A stretch of DNA of 64,000 nt from an uncultured Peptostreptococcaceae bacterium (GCA_910588185.1 CAJUQR010000001.1:186001-250000), one strand, 5' to 3'. Shown: positions 8,280-17,544, counted from the first letter of the stretch. The notes: a model not told the origin generated them from the letters alone. Translations and numbers: made by a program.

Positions 8280-8657
8280 ATGATTTTAATTTTTGGCGGT
8301 GCATATCAAGGCAAACTGGATTTTGCCAAGGAAAAATTCAACATGACTGACGATGATGTTTTCTTTTGTACAGAATATGACACTCCCGACTTCACAAAAA
8401 AAATAATCTATAACATGGATTTATTCTTTTTAAAATGTATAAAAGAAAATATCGAGCCTAAAGAAATTATTATTAAGAATAGGGATATATTAGATGGTAA
8501 GATAATTATCGTCAACGATATTTCTCAGGGCATAGTTCCTATAGATAAAGAACTTAGAGCTTGGCGTGAAGCTGCCGGCAGAGCTATGGCATATCTTGCG
8601 CAGAACTCCAGCCAAGTTTATAGAATTTTTTGCGGTTTAAGCCAGCAAATGAAATAA
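8280..8657 (+). CDS. Short divergent CobU-like protein
   Basis: 125-aa protein that resembles the two ends of CobU with the middle missing. The start, ILIFGGAYQGKLDFAKEKF, looks like the CobU P-loop region, but the Ser/Thr after GK is Leu. The end has ISQGIVPIDKELRAWREAAG, the GIVP...R..AGR segment typical of CobU, then IFCGLSQQMK. The CobU at 6932 lacks exactly that C-terminal signature. It lies between cobS and cobC in the same operon. It may help or partly replace the guanylyltransferase activity, or be a degraded paralogue; I cannot decide. Confidence 0.75.
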   Translation: MILIFGGAYQGKLDFAKEKFNMTDDDVFFCTEYDTPDFTKKIIYNMDLFFLKCIKENIEPKEIIIKNRDILDGKIIIVNDISQGIVPIDKELRAWREAAGRAMAYLAQNSSQVYRIFCGLSQQMK

Positions 8658-8666
8658 GGAGAATTT

Positions 8667-9281
8667 ATGAACATATCTTGTATCCACTTCATCAGGCACG
8701 GAATTACTGAAGGGATAGTTAATAAGTGGTATTACGGCAATGCAGACCTGCCTTTAATAGAAGACGGAATCAATGAGCTCAATGCCTTAAAAGAACAAGG
8801 AATATACCCAAATACTGATAAAGCAGTATTTTATACTTCCGGTATGATTAGAGCCAATCAAACGCTTGAGTCCATTTTCGGCAGCAAAGAATATACTGTA
8901 ATTGAAAATTTAAAAGAAATGAACTTTGGTCTATGGGAGTGTAAAACATTTGATGAGTTAAAAGAGCTTGAAGATTTTGAACAATGGGTCAATGATAAAG
9001 AAGGAATTTTTGCTTTTCCCGGAGGCGGAGATTCTACATCCAGCTTCTATGCCCGTGTTGCGGAGGGTTTAGAGGAACTCATTGCATATCACAACAGTCG
9101 AAAAGGTTCAAATGAAAGTGCTATTTCTGTTGTTGTATGTCACGGCGGAGTCATCGCTGCTTGCATGTGCAACTTATTCAATAAGCCAAAAGAAACCTTT
9201 TGGGAATGGATTCCAAAGCCAGGCAGGGGCTATACTGTATATTTTGAAGATGATAAACCAGTGCGATATGATGTAATATAA
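8667..9281 (+). CDS. cobC: Histidine phosphatase, probable alpha-ribazole phosphatase
   Basis: 204-aa histidine phosphatase superfamily protein. The catalytic RHG motif lies near the start (HFIRHGITEG), the second-half catalytic His in VVCHGGVIAA near residue 155, and the acidic element in EMNFGLWECKTF near 90. In this operon the likely role is removal of the phosphate from alpha-ribazole phosphate or adenosylcobalamin phosphate (CobC). It is the last gene of the cob operon and is followed by a shared bidirectional terminator. The fold is certain; the substrate is inferred from neighbours. Confidence 0.88.
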   Translation: MNISCIHFIRHGITEGIVNKWYYGNADLPLIEDGINELNALKEQGIYPNTDKAVFYTSGMIRANQTLESIFGSKEYTVIENLKEMNFGLWECKTFDELKELEDFEQWVNDKEGIFAFPGGGDSTSSFYARVAEGLEELIAYHNSRKGSNESAISVVVCHGGVIAACMCNLFNKPKETFWEWIPKPGRGYTVYFEDDKPVRYDVI

Positions 9282-9364
9282 TTTAAAACTGGTAGATGAA
9301 AACCATATTTACCTTTTCTCACTAAATCGAAAAAAGCTTAGCAAACTAAAATATATGTGTATAC

Positions 9365-9390
9365 AAAAAGGAGCCTTTCGGCTCCTTTTT
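9365..9390. terminator. Bidirectional terminator between cobC and metQ
   Basis: Perfect stem AAAAAGGAGCC (9365-9375) / GGCTCCTTTTT (9380-9390) with loop TTTC. It has U-runs in both directions and serves the converging cob and met operons. Confidence 0.95.
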
Positions 9391-9401
9391 ATATTTCACT
9401 T

Positions 9402-10220
9402 TTAAAACAATGCTACTACTGCACCGCCATAAGTATTTTTCATAAACTCTTTAACTTCATCAGACTTAAGCGCCGCTACAAGAGCTTTTATTTTATCACT
9501 GTCTTCATTACCCTTAGCTACAGCAACAACATTTGCATAAGCTTCTGCTGCTTCTGAATCATCTGCTTCAACAGCCAGTGCATCCGCAAGCTTTAATCCT
9601 GCATCAATCGCATAGTTACCATTAATTACTGCCATATCAACATCTGAGAGAACTCTAGGCAGCTGAGCTGCTTCCATTTCAACAATGTCTAAATTTTTAG
9701 GATTTTCAACTACATCAAGCTTAGTAGCGAGGAATCCTGCATTAGGATCAAGTTTAATCAAGCCTTCTGCTTCTAAAAGCTTAAGTGCTCTTCCTTCATT
9801 AGTTCCATCATTTGGAACAGCAATTTTTGCACCATCTTTAAGGTCAGCTATCTTTGCGGTTTTTCCTGCATAAAGAGCAAATGGCTCATAGTGAATATTT
9901 CCTGCGCTAACTAAATCTGTACCATTCTCTTCATTATAGTTGTTCAAATAACTTATATGCTGGAAATAGTTTGCGTCTAAGTCTCCCTGACTCACGCCTT
10001 TATTAGGAAGAATATAATCGTTATATTCAACAATCTCAAGTGTATATCCTTCTTCTTCAAGATTATCTTTTATAACCTCAAGTACTTCTGCGTGTGGAGC
10101 AGGTGTTGCTCCCACTCTGATAACTTTGTTATCAGAATCTTTACTGCCGCAAGCTGTCAGTGCAAAAGCTGCTGAAACAGCCAGCGCCAAGATTAATAAA
10201 ATTGAAACTTTTCTCTTCAT
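9402..10220 (-). CDS. metQ: Methionine ABC transporter substrate-binding lipoprotein
   Basis: 272-aa NlpA/MetQ-family lipoprotein. The N-terminus has a signal peptide ending in the lipobox ALTAC, with the lipidated Cys at residue 24. The mature part starts with VIRVGATPAPHAEVLE, then GYTLEIVEYNDYILPN and GDLDANYFQHISYLNNYN, all hallmarks of methionine binding proteins. It is anchored outside the membrane and delivers D/L-methionine to MetNI. It is the third gene of the metN-metI-metQ operon, 24 bases after metI. Confidence 0.95.
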   Translation of the reverse strand: MKRKVSILLILALAVSAAFALTACGSKDSDNKVIRVGATPAPHAEVLEVIKDNLEEEGYTLEIVEYNDYILPNKGVSQGDLDANYFQHISYLNNYNEENGTDLVSAGNIHYEPFALYAGKTAKIADLKDGAKIAVPNDGTNEGRALKLLEAEGLIKLDPNAGFLATKLDVVENPKNLDIVEMEAAQLPRVLSDVDMAVINGNYAIDAGLKLADALAVEADDSEAAEAYANVVAVAKGNEDSDKIKALVAALKSDEVKEFMKNTYGGAVVALF

Positions 10221-10244
10221 GATTTTCTCCTTTTCTAAATTATA

Positions 10245-10907
10245 TTATTTTAATCTTTTATCTAATTTTTTCGCCGTCATCATTCCGATTTCCTGGAAAA
10301 TCTGCACGATTACAACGATTATAACGATTGTAATAAGCATTATTTCGTTATTGTAACGATATAATCCGTAGTTTGTTGCAACAGCTCCAAGTCCTCCGCC
10401 GCCTACGATACCGGCCATTGCTGAATATCCCAAAATTGTGGTCACAGATATGGCTGCACCTATTATAAGTGAAGGCTTTGCTTCAGGCAGCAGTACTTTA
10501 TATATTATCTGCCATGAAGAAGAACCCATAGATTGAGCTGCCTCAATTACTCCACCGTCTATTTCGCTTAGTGACGATTCAACCATTCTTCCCACAAAAG
10601 GCGCTGCCGAAACTACAAGCGGCACAATTACAGAAGTTGGACCAACCATAGTTCCTACTATAGCTTGCGTCACAGGGAGCATCCAAATAAGCAAAATAAG
10701 GAACGGTATGGAACGAAAAACATTTACTATAACACCTAGTACAGAATTAATTATTCTGTTTGGACATATTCCATCTTTTCCTGTTATGTTCAAAACTACG
10801 CCTATAGGAAGACCAAGAGCATATGCCAGAATCATCGAAATGATTACCATATAAAGTGTTTCCCAAAGGGACATACCAAGAAGTCCAATCATTGCACTAT
10901 TCAACAT
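10245..10907 (-). CDS. metI: Methionine ABC transporter permease
   Basis: 220-aa permease with five hydrophobic helices and the ABC-permease EAA-type loop (EAAQSMGSSSWQIIYKVLLPEA, near residue 137). The segment VNVFRSIPFLILL is characteristic of MetI. It overlaps the 3' end of metN by 11 bases, which indicates translational coupling. It forms the membrane channel of the MetNIQ importer. Confidence 0.95.
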   Translation of the reverse strand: MLNSAMIGLLGMSLWETLYMVIISMILAYALGLPIGVVLNITGKDGICPNRIINSVLGVIVNVFRSIPFLILLIWMLPVTQAIVGTMVGPTSVIVPLVVSAAPFVGRMVESSLSEIDGGVIEAAQSMGSSSWQIIYKVLLPEAKPSLIIGAAISVTTILGYSAMAGIVGGGGLGAVATNYGLYRYNNEIMLITIVIIVVIVQIFQEIGMMTAKKLDKRLK

Positions 10908-11898
10908 TTAACCCTTCCTCCTTATATTTTATCTCTTTTGAATCAAGGAAATCCTTAATCTTGTCAGCAGTTTCTTTATCCTCCGGCAACTGAATCAACA
11001 TCTGACCATATGCCACGCCTTCTATGTTCTTTGTATTAGCTCCCAATATATTGACATCTGTGTTGCAATTACGGCTTAATGATGAAATTATCGGTTCAAA
11101 AGCTGAAGTACCGTCGAAAACCAATCTCAAACAGCGGAACCCTTCTGCAACAGGTACACCTTCATTTTTAGGCAAAATCAATTGTTTCGCAATCTGAGAT
11201 TTAGGTGCAGTAAAGATATCTTTCACAAGTCCTTCTTCAACAATTCTGCTGTTATCTATAACGGCAACCTTGTTGCAAATATGCTCTATTACTTTCATTT
11301 CGTGTGTTATAACTATTATCGTAACACCTAAATTTTTATTTATTTCCTTTAGAAGATTAAGTATAGAATCCGTAGTATTTGGGTCCAGTGCACTTGTCGC
11401 CTCGTCACACAAAAGCACTTTAGGATTCGTGGCAAGCGCTCTTGCTATGGCTATTCTCTGCTTCTGTCCTCCTGACAACTGTACAGGATAAGAATTTTCT
11501 TTATCTTCAAGACCCACGACCTTAAGAAGTTCTCTGGCTCTTTCTCTAGCTTCCTTTTTATTGATACCTGCAACTTCGAGTGGATAACATATATTATCAA
11601 GAGCGGTTCTCTGGCTTAACAAGTTAAAACCTTGAAATATCATAGACATGGATTGTCTCTTTTTCAATAATTCCTTATGGCTTATAGCTCCAAGATCCAC
11701 GCCGTCAAAAATAACTTGCCCCTCAGTAGGCTTTTCCAAGAAGTTAATACATCTTACCAGCGTGCTCTTGCCTGCGCCGCTTAATCCGATGATACCAAAC
11801 ACATCCCTGTCTTCAATGGTCAAGTTTATGTCTTTAATTGCCTCTACTTTGGTCCGCCCGTTATCATAAACCTTGCTCAAATGCTTTAATTCAATCAT
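10897..11898 (-). CDS. metN: Methionine ABC transporter ATPase with NIL domain
   Basis: 333-aa ATPase: Walker A GLSGAGKST near residue 38, Q-loop MIFQGFNLL near 86, signature LSGGQKQRIAIARAL near 140 and Walker B VLLCDEATSALDP near 160, then His in THEMKVI. Residues ~255-333 form the C-terminal NIL domain that binds methionine and causes trans-inhibition in MetN proteins. It is the first structural gene of the operon. The ribosome site GAAAGGAAAAC lies upstream, right after the leader terminator at 11934-11956, so read-through of that terminator controls the whole operon. Confidence 0.96.
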   Translation of the reverse strand: MIELKHLSKVYDNGRTKVEAIKDINLTIEDRDVFGIIGLSGAGKSTLVRCINFLEKPTEGQVIFDGVDLGAISHKELLKKRQSMSMIFQGFNLLSQRTALDNICYPLEVAGINKKEARERARELLKVVGLEDKENSYPVQLSGGQKQRIAIARALATNPKVLLCDEATSALDPNTTDSILNLLKEINKNLGVTIIVITHEMKVIEHICNKVAVIDNSRIVEEGLVKDIFTAPKSQIAKQLILPKNEGVPVAEGFRCLRLVFDGTSAFEPIISSLSRNCNTDVNILGANTKNIEGVAYGQMLIQLPEDKETADKIKDFLDSKEIKYKEEGLNVE

Positions 11899-11922
11899 CT
11901 TAAGGTTTTCCTTTCTATGTAA

Positions 11923-11956
11923 TAAAAAAATGAGCAGGGACTTTGTCGCTCCCTGC
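11923..11956 (-). terminator. Leader terminator (candidate attenuator) before metN
   Basis: On the minus strand the stem GCAGGGA / TCCCTGC (plus 11934-11956) is followed by CATTTTTTTATT. Bases 11944-11953, GGGAGCGACA in the transcript, cover part of the 5' arm and loop. They can pair over 10 positions (three G-U) with TGTTGCTTCT in the leader peptide codons at 12011-12020, giving an alternative antiterminator. Confidence 0.8.
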
Positions 11957-12000
11957 TTATGTAATGTCTTTGTTATGTGAATATTCCACCTTGCAAAGTA

Positions 12001-12093
12001 TCATAAGTTTAGAAGCAACACACGCGAAGACTTGCACATGCCCATGGTCATGCACATATCCATCATCATTGCTTCATAAACACTCTTCTGCAT
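12001..12093 (-). CDS. Met-rich leader peptide of the metNIQ operon
   Basis: 30-codon reading frame with ATG at 12093, TGA at 12003-12001, and a strong ribosome site AAAAAGGAGA seven bases upstream of the ATG. Eight of 30 residues are Met: the start and residues 9, 10, 11, 13, 15, 17 and 19 (segment EAMMMDMCMTMGMCK), plus two Cys. Codons 25-28 contain the antiterminator strand. A ribosome that slows at the Met run when charged tRNA-Met is scarce would leave those codons free to pair with the terminator arm. This is the logic of classical amino-acid attenuation. I see neither a SAM riboswitch nor a T-box here. Expression and function are inferred. Confidence 0.75.
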   Translation of the reverse strand: MQKSVYEAMMMDMCMTMGMCKSSRVLLLNL

Positions 12094-12127
12094 AGTGAAT
12101 CTCCTTTTTCACAATTTACTTAATAAT

Positions 12128-12156
12128 ACGATACTCTATTGGGCATATGCTGTCAA
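12128..12156 (-). promoter_or_regulatory. Promoter of the met leader and operon
   Basis: Minus-strand TTGACA (plus 12151-12156), 17-base spacer, then TATCGT (plus 12128-12133). It stands 35 bases before the leader ATG. Confidence 0.7.
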
Positions 12157-12170
12157 TAGTTTTTTCATAA

Positions 12171-13664
12171 TTAATGTACGTCAAAAGATTTAAGAAAGAC
12201 TAAAATCAGTTCCAATATATCGTCACAGCTGCCTTTTGTCACCTCTATATTAAGAGGCATTTTAGGATCATGAAGAGACTTTCTTAATAGACACCAGCCT
12301 TTTACTTTTTCATTGTCAAAATTTATCCTGACTCCTTCATAACTTGGAAGTACTAAAGAAGCCCCACTGGCCGTACCCTCTTCAATAACCCACTCTGTCA
12401 GTTTCTCAAGTACAAAATCACCATAAGATGCAAAATCTTCTCTGTCTATAGAAAATCTTTTCTCAATGGCCTCTTTAGGTTCTTCAAGGCTGCCTAGTAT
12501 AACATCAAGACCGACCCCTGATTTTTTAAGCTGAGCAGCTTTTATAACTATTTTAGTGGCTAAATATGCACCATCATCAAGAAAATAATTTTCTTTATAT
12601 GCTGCATGCCCTGAAGTCTCTATGGCAAGCTGGCTGTCAATTCCCTGTTCATTAAGCTCTTTAGCCTTATTTATTACATTTTTATAGCCTCTCTTGAAAC
12701 GCAGATGCCTAAGTCCGAGGCAGTTTTCCAAATACTCCGTAAGCTGGTCGCTGGTTATGCTGTCTGTTACTACAGTAGTCCCCGGATGTTCTTTAGCTAT
12801 TAAAGCAGCTGCCATAGCCACTATAGCATTTCTGTTTATTTCTCTTCCTTTAGCGTCAACTGCTGAAGAGCGATCCACATCTGTATCAAAAATCAAGCCT
12901 AAATCTGCATTATTATCTTTAACCGCCTTATAGATTGATTTCATTGCCTCTTTATTTTCGGGATTTGGCTGATGATTGGGGAAAGTTCCGTCAGGTTCTA
13001 AAAACTGACTTCCTGTAATATCAGCGCCCAAAGGTTTTAAAATGTTCTCAGCATAAAAGCCGCCTGCTCCATTTCCGGCGTCTACTACAATCTTAAGGTC
13101 TCTAAGGGGCATATCATTACCGCCTGTTTCTTTTATGATTTTTTCACGAAGATACTCTGAATATGTACTCATAAGATCGGCTTTCTGCGCAGCCTTAATT
13201 TCTTTCACATCACAAATATCTATCTGCTCCGCCATCTTAATTATTGCTGTTATATCTTCTTTGTTGAGCCCCCCTTTATTGTCAAAATACTTAAATCCAT
13301 TGCGATTTTGAGGCAAATGACTTGCAGTAATCATTATTGCTCCATCGCACTTATATTCTTCAAATAAAGTAGACATGAACATGGCAGGGGTAGACGCAAG
13401 TCCGCAGTCTAAAACATCAATTCCATCGGCTGAAAGACCCAAAATCACAGCTTCTTTTAGACTCTGTGCTGTAAGCCTGCTGTCATGACCAACAGAAATT
13501 TTAATTTTGCTTTCGTCTTTTCTATGTTTTTCAGAAAGCCATCTTACAAAAGCTATTGACAGTCTTATAGCTTCTTCTCTTCCCAAATTTACCTCTTCAT
13601 CTCCGGGAAGAGCTACTCCTCTTATATCGCTTCCATTCTGTAACTTGCTGTAATCTCTATTCAT
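12171..13664 (-). CDS. Phosphoglucomutase/phosphomannomutase family protein
   Basis: 497-aa alpha-D-phosphohexomutase. The catalytic phosphoserine loop is MITASHLPQNRNGFK near residue 112. The metal loop DTDVDRSSAVD lies near 261, and the sugar-recognition loop ETSGHAAYKE near 349. The C-terminal phosphate-binding domain is present. The enzyme interconverts hexose 1- and 6-phosphates; whether glucose or mannose is preferred is not readable. It is the last gene of the NUDIX-to-mutase operon, 10 bases after the membrane protein gene. Confidence 0.9.
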   Translation of the reverse strand: MNRDYSKLQNGSDIRGVALPGDEEVNLGREEAIRLSIAFVRWLSEKHRKDESKIKISVGHDSRLTAQSLKEAVILGLSADGIDVLDCGLASTPAMFMSTLFEEYKCDGAIMITASHLPQNRNGFKYFDNKGGLNKEDITAIIKMAEQIDICDVKEIKAAQKADLMSTYSEYLREKIIKETGGNDMPLRDLKIVVDAGNGAGGFYAENILKPLGADITGSQFLEPDGTFPNHQPNPENKEAMKSIYKAVKDNNADLGLIFDTDVDRSSAVDAKGREINRNAIVAMAAALIAKEHPGTTVVTDSITSDQLTEYLENCLGLRHLRFKRGYKNVINKAKELNEQGIDSQLAIETSGHAAYKENYFLDDGAYLATKIVIKAAQLKKSGVGLDVILGSLEEPKEAIEKRFSIDREDFASYGDFVLEKLTEWVIEEGTASGASLVLPSYEGVRINFDNEKVKGWCLLRKSLHDPKMPLNIEVTKGSCDDILELILVFLKSFDVH

Positions 13665-13674
13665 TTTTTCTCCT

Positions 13675-14070
13675 TCATGAAAATATTTTAATGCAGCCTA
13701 AAAAAATAAAACACAGTATAAACCAAGCAAAAGTAAATGCCGGACATATTTGTCCCAAAATGTTTCCCGGAAGAGCTGAGTAATCCCAGACATCCCATCC
13801 AAGTCTGAGATTGACAATGACGCCAACGCAAAACTCATAAGCAGTAACAATAATTGCGCCTGCAATAGCTGCCAGAACCAAATTTATGGATAAAAGCCAT
13901 GTTTCGAGCAAATATAATGTCAAAACACAGGCGCCTCCGGTTAATACCATGCTCCAATGGGTGTAGCCTCTGAACAACGTCTCCATAAGCCCATAGCTAA
14001 TGCCCCCTAATACAAAAACTAAAATTTCCACATATATAGAATTGTTTTCACTAAAAAATTTCTCACTCAT
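13675..14070 (-). CDS. Small membrane protein, CmpB-type putative ABC permease
   Basis: 131-aa protein with four hydrophobic helices. Segments FRGYTHWSMVLTGG and LGWDVWDYSALPGNILGQICP match the Pfam family named ABC_trans_CmpB, widespread in Clostridia and of unproven function. No ATPase partner is nearby. It lies 38 bases after the flavodoxin-fold gene and 10 bases before the phosphohexomutase gene. Confidence 0.75.
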   Translation of the reverse strand: MSEKFFSENNSIYVEILVFVLGGISYGLMETLFRGYTHWSMVLTGGACVLTLYLLETWLLSINLVLAAIAGAIIVTAYEFCVGVIVNLRLGWDVWDYSALPGNILGQICPAFTFAWFILCFIFLGCIKIFS

Positions 14071-14108
14071 AAAGTTTATTATGAGTTTGACATTTTCAAA
14101 TATACGAT

Positions 14109-14702
14109 TTACAGTTCATCTATTATGGCGGTAATTTTATCCTTGGCATTTAACATAATTTTTTGTACATCTTTGCCTATAATGTCAAGTTCTTCTGCCG
14201 AAGCAAAATAAGTTTTTTTGATTCCAAACAATCCGCAAATTGCTTTTGTGTAATTATATCCAAAATTAAAATCGCCTATCTTACTGCCTGAAGTTGTTAT
14301 ATAACTTAAACTTTGAGCCTTACATTTGCCTTCCGGTATTCCTTCGGGACTATATATAAAAGTAAATCCTGTAATAGAACATCTTTCAAAAAAAGCTTTG
14401 AGCTTTGACGGGAAAGACAAATCCCAATAAGGAGCTCCGATTAGGATATGGTCAGCTTCAATTATCTTTTTTGCAAAATCAAATTCACTGTCATCAAAAT
14501 TTTTTTCTTTAACCAGCGAATCTCTTTTAGAAAGAGTGTTCATATCAAGGGGTTCTATTTTTATATCATTTAAATTAAGCTCTTCTATTTCCCATGTCTG
14601 GTCTTTTTTGGCTATTTTAAATTTTTCGAGATAATCAAGACATAACTCATATGTTCTGGACTTTTCTCCTCTTATGCATGCGTTTACAAACAAAAGTTTC
14701 AT
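14109..14702 (-). CDS. Flavodoxin-fold NAD(P)H oxidoreductase
   Basis: 197-aa FMN-dependent reductase of the flavodoxin-like (NQO/azoreductase) group. The N-terminal KLLFVNACIRGEKSRTYEL forms the phosphate-binding region for FMN. ILIGAPYWDLSFPSKLKAFFER near residue 90 is the characteristic second segment, and YITTSGSKIG near 133 lines the flavin. It is probably a quinone or nitro/azo reductase. Its ATG abuts the stop codon of buk, so the two are coupled. Confidence 0.85.
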   Translation of the reverse strand: MKLLFVNACIRGEKSRTYELCLDYLEKFKIAKKDQTWEIEELNLNDIKIEPLDMNTLSKRDSLVKEKNFDDSEFDFAKKIIEADHILIGAPYWDLSFPSKLKAFFERCSITGFTFIYSPEGIPEGKCKAQSLSYITTSGSKIGDFNFGYNYTKAICGLFGIKKTYFASAEELDIIGKDVQKIMLNAKDKITAIIDEL

Positions 14703-15770
14703 TTAATATATCCTTCCTTCTTCTTCACCTTTCAATATTCTCATAGCCCCGGCCGCCAAAGCCCCAAGCTCGTCTTCACCGGGCATAACCACAAATGAGC
14801 CTATATGTCCTGCATATTCTTTTATCATATCTGCAAGGAGTTTTGAATGTGCAGCGCCGCCTGTAAGAATTACTGCGTCTACCATGCCCTTTAATGCCAC
14901 AGACATTTCAGCAATACATTTGGCAATCTGATACGCCATTGCCTCATAAACCAAAGCCGCCTTTTTGTCGCCTTTTTCAATCATAGACTCAACTTCTCTG
15001 CAATCAGTTACGCCAAGATAAGACATCATACCGCCCTGTCCGCTTATAAGCTTTTCCGCCTCTGCTTCCGTATATTTACCTGAAAAGCATAATTTTGTCC
15101 ACAGTACAAGAGGTATGCCGCCTGTACGTTCAGGTGACATAGGTCCGTCATCATAACTACAGTCATCTATTACGCTTCCGTTTTGGTGTGCGCTTACAGT
15201 TATACCGCCGCCCATATGAGCAACAATTAAATTAAGATCTTTATATTTTCTATCTATAGATTTTGCATAGTTAATTGCCTGTGCTCTCGAGTTCAAAACA
15301 TGACAGCATCCATAACGCTCGAGACCGTCAAGCCCGGAAATCTTAGCTACATTGCTGAGTTCACATCCCATGGTTGAATCATAAATAAATGATGGAATTT
15401 TAAGAGGCTCTGCAATCTTATATGCAAGTTCTGCCCCCATACTTGAAGCGTGAGGTGGATTTTTTGGATCCCTCATGGCTTCACAAAGTTTTGGTGTGAC
15501 TTTGTATCCTCCTCCATGAAGCCCCACTATCATACCTCCTCTTCCTACCACCGCGGAAAGGTTTTTAACGTCATAGTTTCTCTGAGACAATACTTCACGT
15601 ATGAGATTCTCTCTAAAAGGCATCTGTCCGAATATGCCTCCCATTTCTTTTAATTCTGTAGGATCGTGAGTTATGGTTTCCGAAAAAAGTTCCTCCATAT
15701 TATGAAAAACCGCAATTTTAGTAGTAGTTGAGCCAGGATTAATTGCTAAAATATCGAAATTCTCTGTCAT
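14703..15770 (-). CDS. buk: Butyrate kinase
   Basis: 355-aa acetokinase-family (ASKHA) enzyme. It starts with [16 protein letters not shown], followed by [14 protein letters not shown] near residue 94, [19 protein letters not shown] near 204, and ILTGGAAHS near 303. These match butyrate kinases rather than acetate kinases (shorter, NPGSTSTK start). It converts butyryl phosphate and ADP to butyrate and ATP; no phosphotransbutyrylase is in this window. The start overlaps the nfo stop by 4 bases. Confidence 0.93.
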   Translation of the reverse strand: MTENFDILAINPGSTTTKIAVFHNMEELFSETITHDPTELKEMGGIFGQMPFRENLIREVLSQRNYDVKNLSAVVGRGGMIVGLHGGGYKVTPKLCEAMRDPKNPPHASSMGAELAYKIAEPLKIPSFIYDSTMGCELSNVAKISGLDGLERYGCCHVLNSRAQAINYAKSIDRKYKDLNLIVAHMGGGITVSAHQNGSVIDDCSYDDGPMSPERTGGIPLVLWTKLCFSGKYTEAEAEKLISGQGGMMSYLGVTDCREVESMIEKGDKKAALVYEAMAYQIAKCIAEMSVALKGMVDAVILTGGAAHSKLLADMIKEYAGHIGSFVVMPGEDELGALAAGAMRILKGEEEGRIY

Positions 15771-16600
15771 AATATCATCTCCCTAAGCATTTTTATTTCT
15801 TCTCCATACCCTTGTAAATTTTCCTGGGGTGTCTCAAGCACAAAAGGAAGACCCTGAAGTTTAGGATGTGTGAGAATATTTTTAAAAGTATCTTTCCCTA
15901 TATAACCTGCTCCTATTACATCATGTCTGTCTTTATGAGCACCGCAAGGATTCTTGCTGTCATTTATATGAACTGCTTTCAAATAATCAAGTCCTATAAT
16001 ATCATCAAATTCTTTCAAAACGCTGTCTAAATTATTTACTATATCATATCCCGCATCATGTACATGACAAGTATCAAGACAAACTCCCATTTTATCTTTT
16101 AAATTAACTTTATCTATTATTGCCCTTAATTCTTCAAATCTGCTTCCTACTTCACTTCCTTTGCCTGCCATTGTTTCTAAAAGCACAACAGTCGTCTGTT
16201 CAGGGTTTATTATATCATTAAGCATATCGCTTATCATTTTAATCCCCGCTTCTATTCCCTGTCCTACATGACTTCCCGGATGAAAATTATAATAATTTCC
16301 CGGGATATATTCCATTCGCTTTAAGTCATCTGTCATAGCCATATATGCAAATTCTCTTGTTTTTGCATCTTTCGAACAGGGATTTAAAGTATACGGCGCA
16401 TGTGCGACCACCTTGCCAAATCTATGTTCTTCTGCAAGCTTAATATACTTATCTACATCATTTTCATCAATGGCTTTTGCTTTGCCGCCTCTTGGATTTC
16501 TTGTAAAAAACTGAAATGTATCTGCATTTATTGAAATTGCTTCTTTTGCCATATTTTCATATCCCTTTGAAGATGTGAGATGGCATCCTAAATAAACCAT
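15767..16600 (-). CDS. nfo: Endonuclease IV (AP endonuclease)
   Basis: 277-aa TIM-barrel AP endonuclease. Zinc-ligand motifs in family order: [11 protein letters not shown] at the start, [13 protein letters not shown] near residue 64, NFHPGSHVG near 105, [13 protein letters not shown] near 141, [13 protein letters not shown] near 174 and [19 protein letters not shown] near 208. All are intact and the length is normal, so it should be active in base-excision repair. It overlaps buk by 4 bases. Confidence 0.96.
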   Translation of the reverse strand: MVYLGCHLTSSKGYENMAKEAISINADTFQFFTRNPRGGKAKAIDENDVDKYIKLAEEHRFGKVVAHAPYTLNPCSKDAKTREFAYMAMTDDLKRMEYIPGNYYNFHPGSHVGQGIEAGIKMISDMLNDIINPEQTTVVLLETMAGKGSEVGSRFEELRAIIDKVNLKDKMGVCLDTCHVHDAGYDIVNNLDSVLKEFDDIIGLDYLKAVHINDSKNPCGAHKDRHDVIGAGYIGKDTFKNILTHPKLQGLPFVLETPQENLQGYGEEIKMLREMIL

Positions 16601-16615
16601 TTCTTCCTCCTAATA

Positions 16616-17539
16616 TTACTCGTCTTCTTGCCAAATCATAAAGTACTCTTTTTCATTAGTATCATTATCCATATTTTCACTTTCAATTTTAAAGCCTTCT
16701 CTTTTATAAAAATTCAAAGCTCTATAATTTTTTTGATACACTGACAATGTCAATGTGCTCTTAAAAGTCTTAATGTAGTCTAAAAGGGTTTTTCCAGCTC
16801 CCTTCCCCTGATATTGTTGTGAAACAAAAATTCCCTCTATATGTTCATCGTTTAATCCTACAAAACCTTTTATAATTTCGCTTTCTTCATAAACATATAT
16901 TTCTGATTTAGACAGCAAAGCTTTTACCGTCAAATAGTTATTCCTCCAATAACTTTCAGATATAAAGCTATGCGCCTCAATGTTAGTTTGAAGCCAAATT
17001 TTCAATACTGCGTCAATATCTGAATAATTTAACTTTCTGATGGTTTTATTTATAGAATAACGATACTGTATTTCTCTGAGCTCCTTGCCTCCTATATTGT
17101 CATCAATATAATATTTGCTAAGCAAAAATCCTGATTTTTCATAAAATTTCCTCGCCCTAATATTATCTTCAAGAACCCACAAAAATATATCATCATATCC
17201 CAGCTTGATTAGCTCTTGAATAACTGCATCGAGCAATTTTTTACCGTATCCTCTGCCCATAAACTCCGGCAGCAAATAAATAGATACAATCTCACCGAAA
17301 CCATCAAACTCAGGAGACCTTGATCCGCAATAGCTGGATGTTCCGATAAATTGTCCGTCTTCAACCATTACAATAGTCTGCACTTTCCCGGAATCCAATC
17401 CAGACACCCACTGCCCCTTTGGAATTCTCTCAAGATAAGTTTTTGGTATAATATCTCTGTAAGCGAATTTCCAGCTTTTTTCATAAATATCACTGATTGC
17501 AAATCTATCATCGGATTCGTTCAAATGCCTTATTTCCAT
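16616..17539 (-). CDS. Double-domain GNAT acetyltransferase
   Basis: 307-aa protein with two GNAT folds. The first (residues 1-155) has the acetyl-CoA loop LLPEFMGRGYGKKLLD, then DIFLWVLEDNIRARKFYEKSGF. The second (160-307) has IFVSQQYQGKGAGKTLLDYI and YQKNYRALNFYKREGF. Both Q/R-x-x-G-x-G/A loops are intact. Acetyl acceptors are unknown. It starts 5 bases after the NUDIX gene, in the same operon. Confidence 0.88.
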   Translation of the reverse strand: MEIRHLNESDDRFAISDIYEKSWKFAYRDIIPKTYLERIPKGQWVSGLDSGKVQTIVMVEDGQFIGTSSYCGSRSPEFDGFGEIVSIYLLPEFMGRGYGKKLLDAVIQELIKLGYDDIFLWVLEDNIRARKFYEKSGFLLSKYYIDDNIGGKELREIQYRYSINKTIRKLNYSDIDAVLKIWLQTNIEAHSFISESYWRNNYLTVKALLSKSEIYVYEESEIIKGFVGLNDEHIEGIFVSQQYQGKGAGKTLLDYIKTFKSTLTLSVYQKNYRALNFYKREGFKIESENMDNDTNEKEYFMIWQEDE

Positions 17540-17544
17540 TAACT

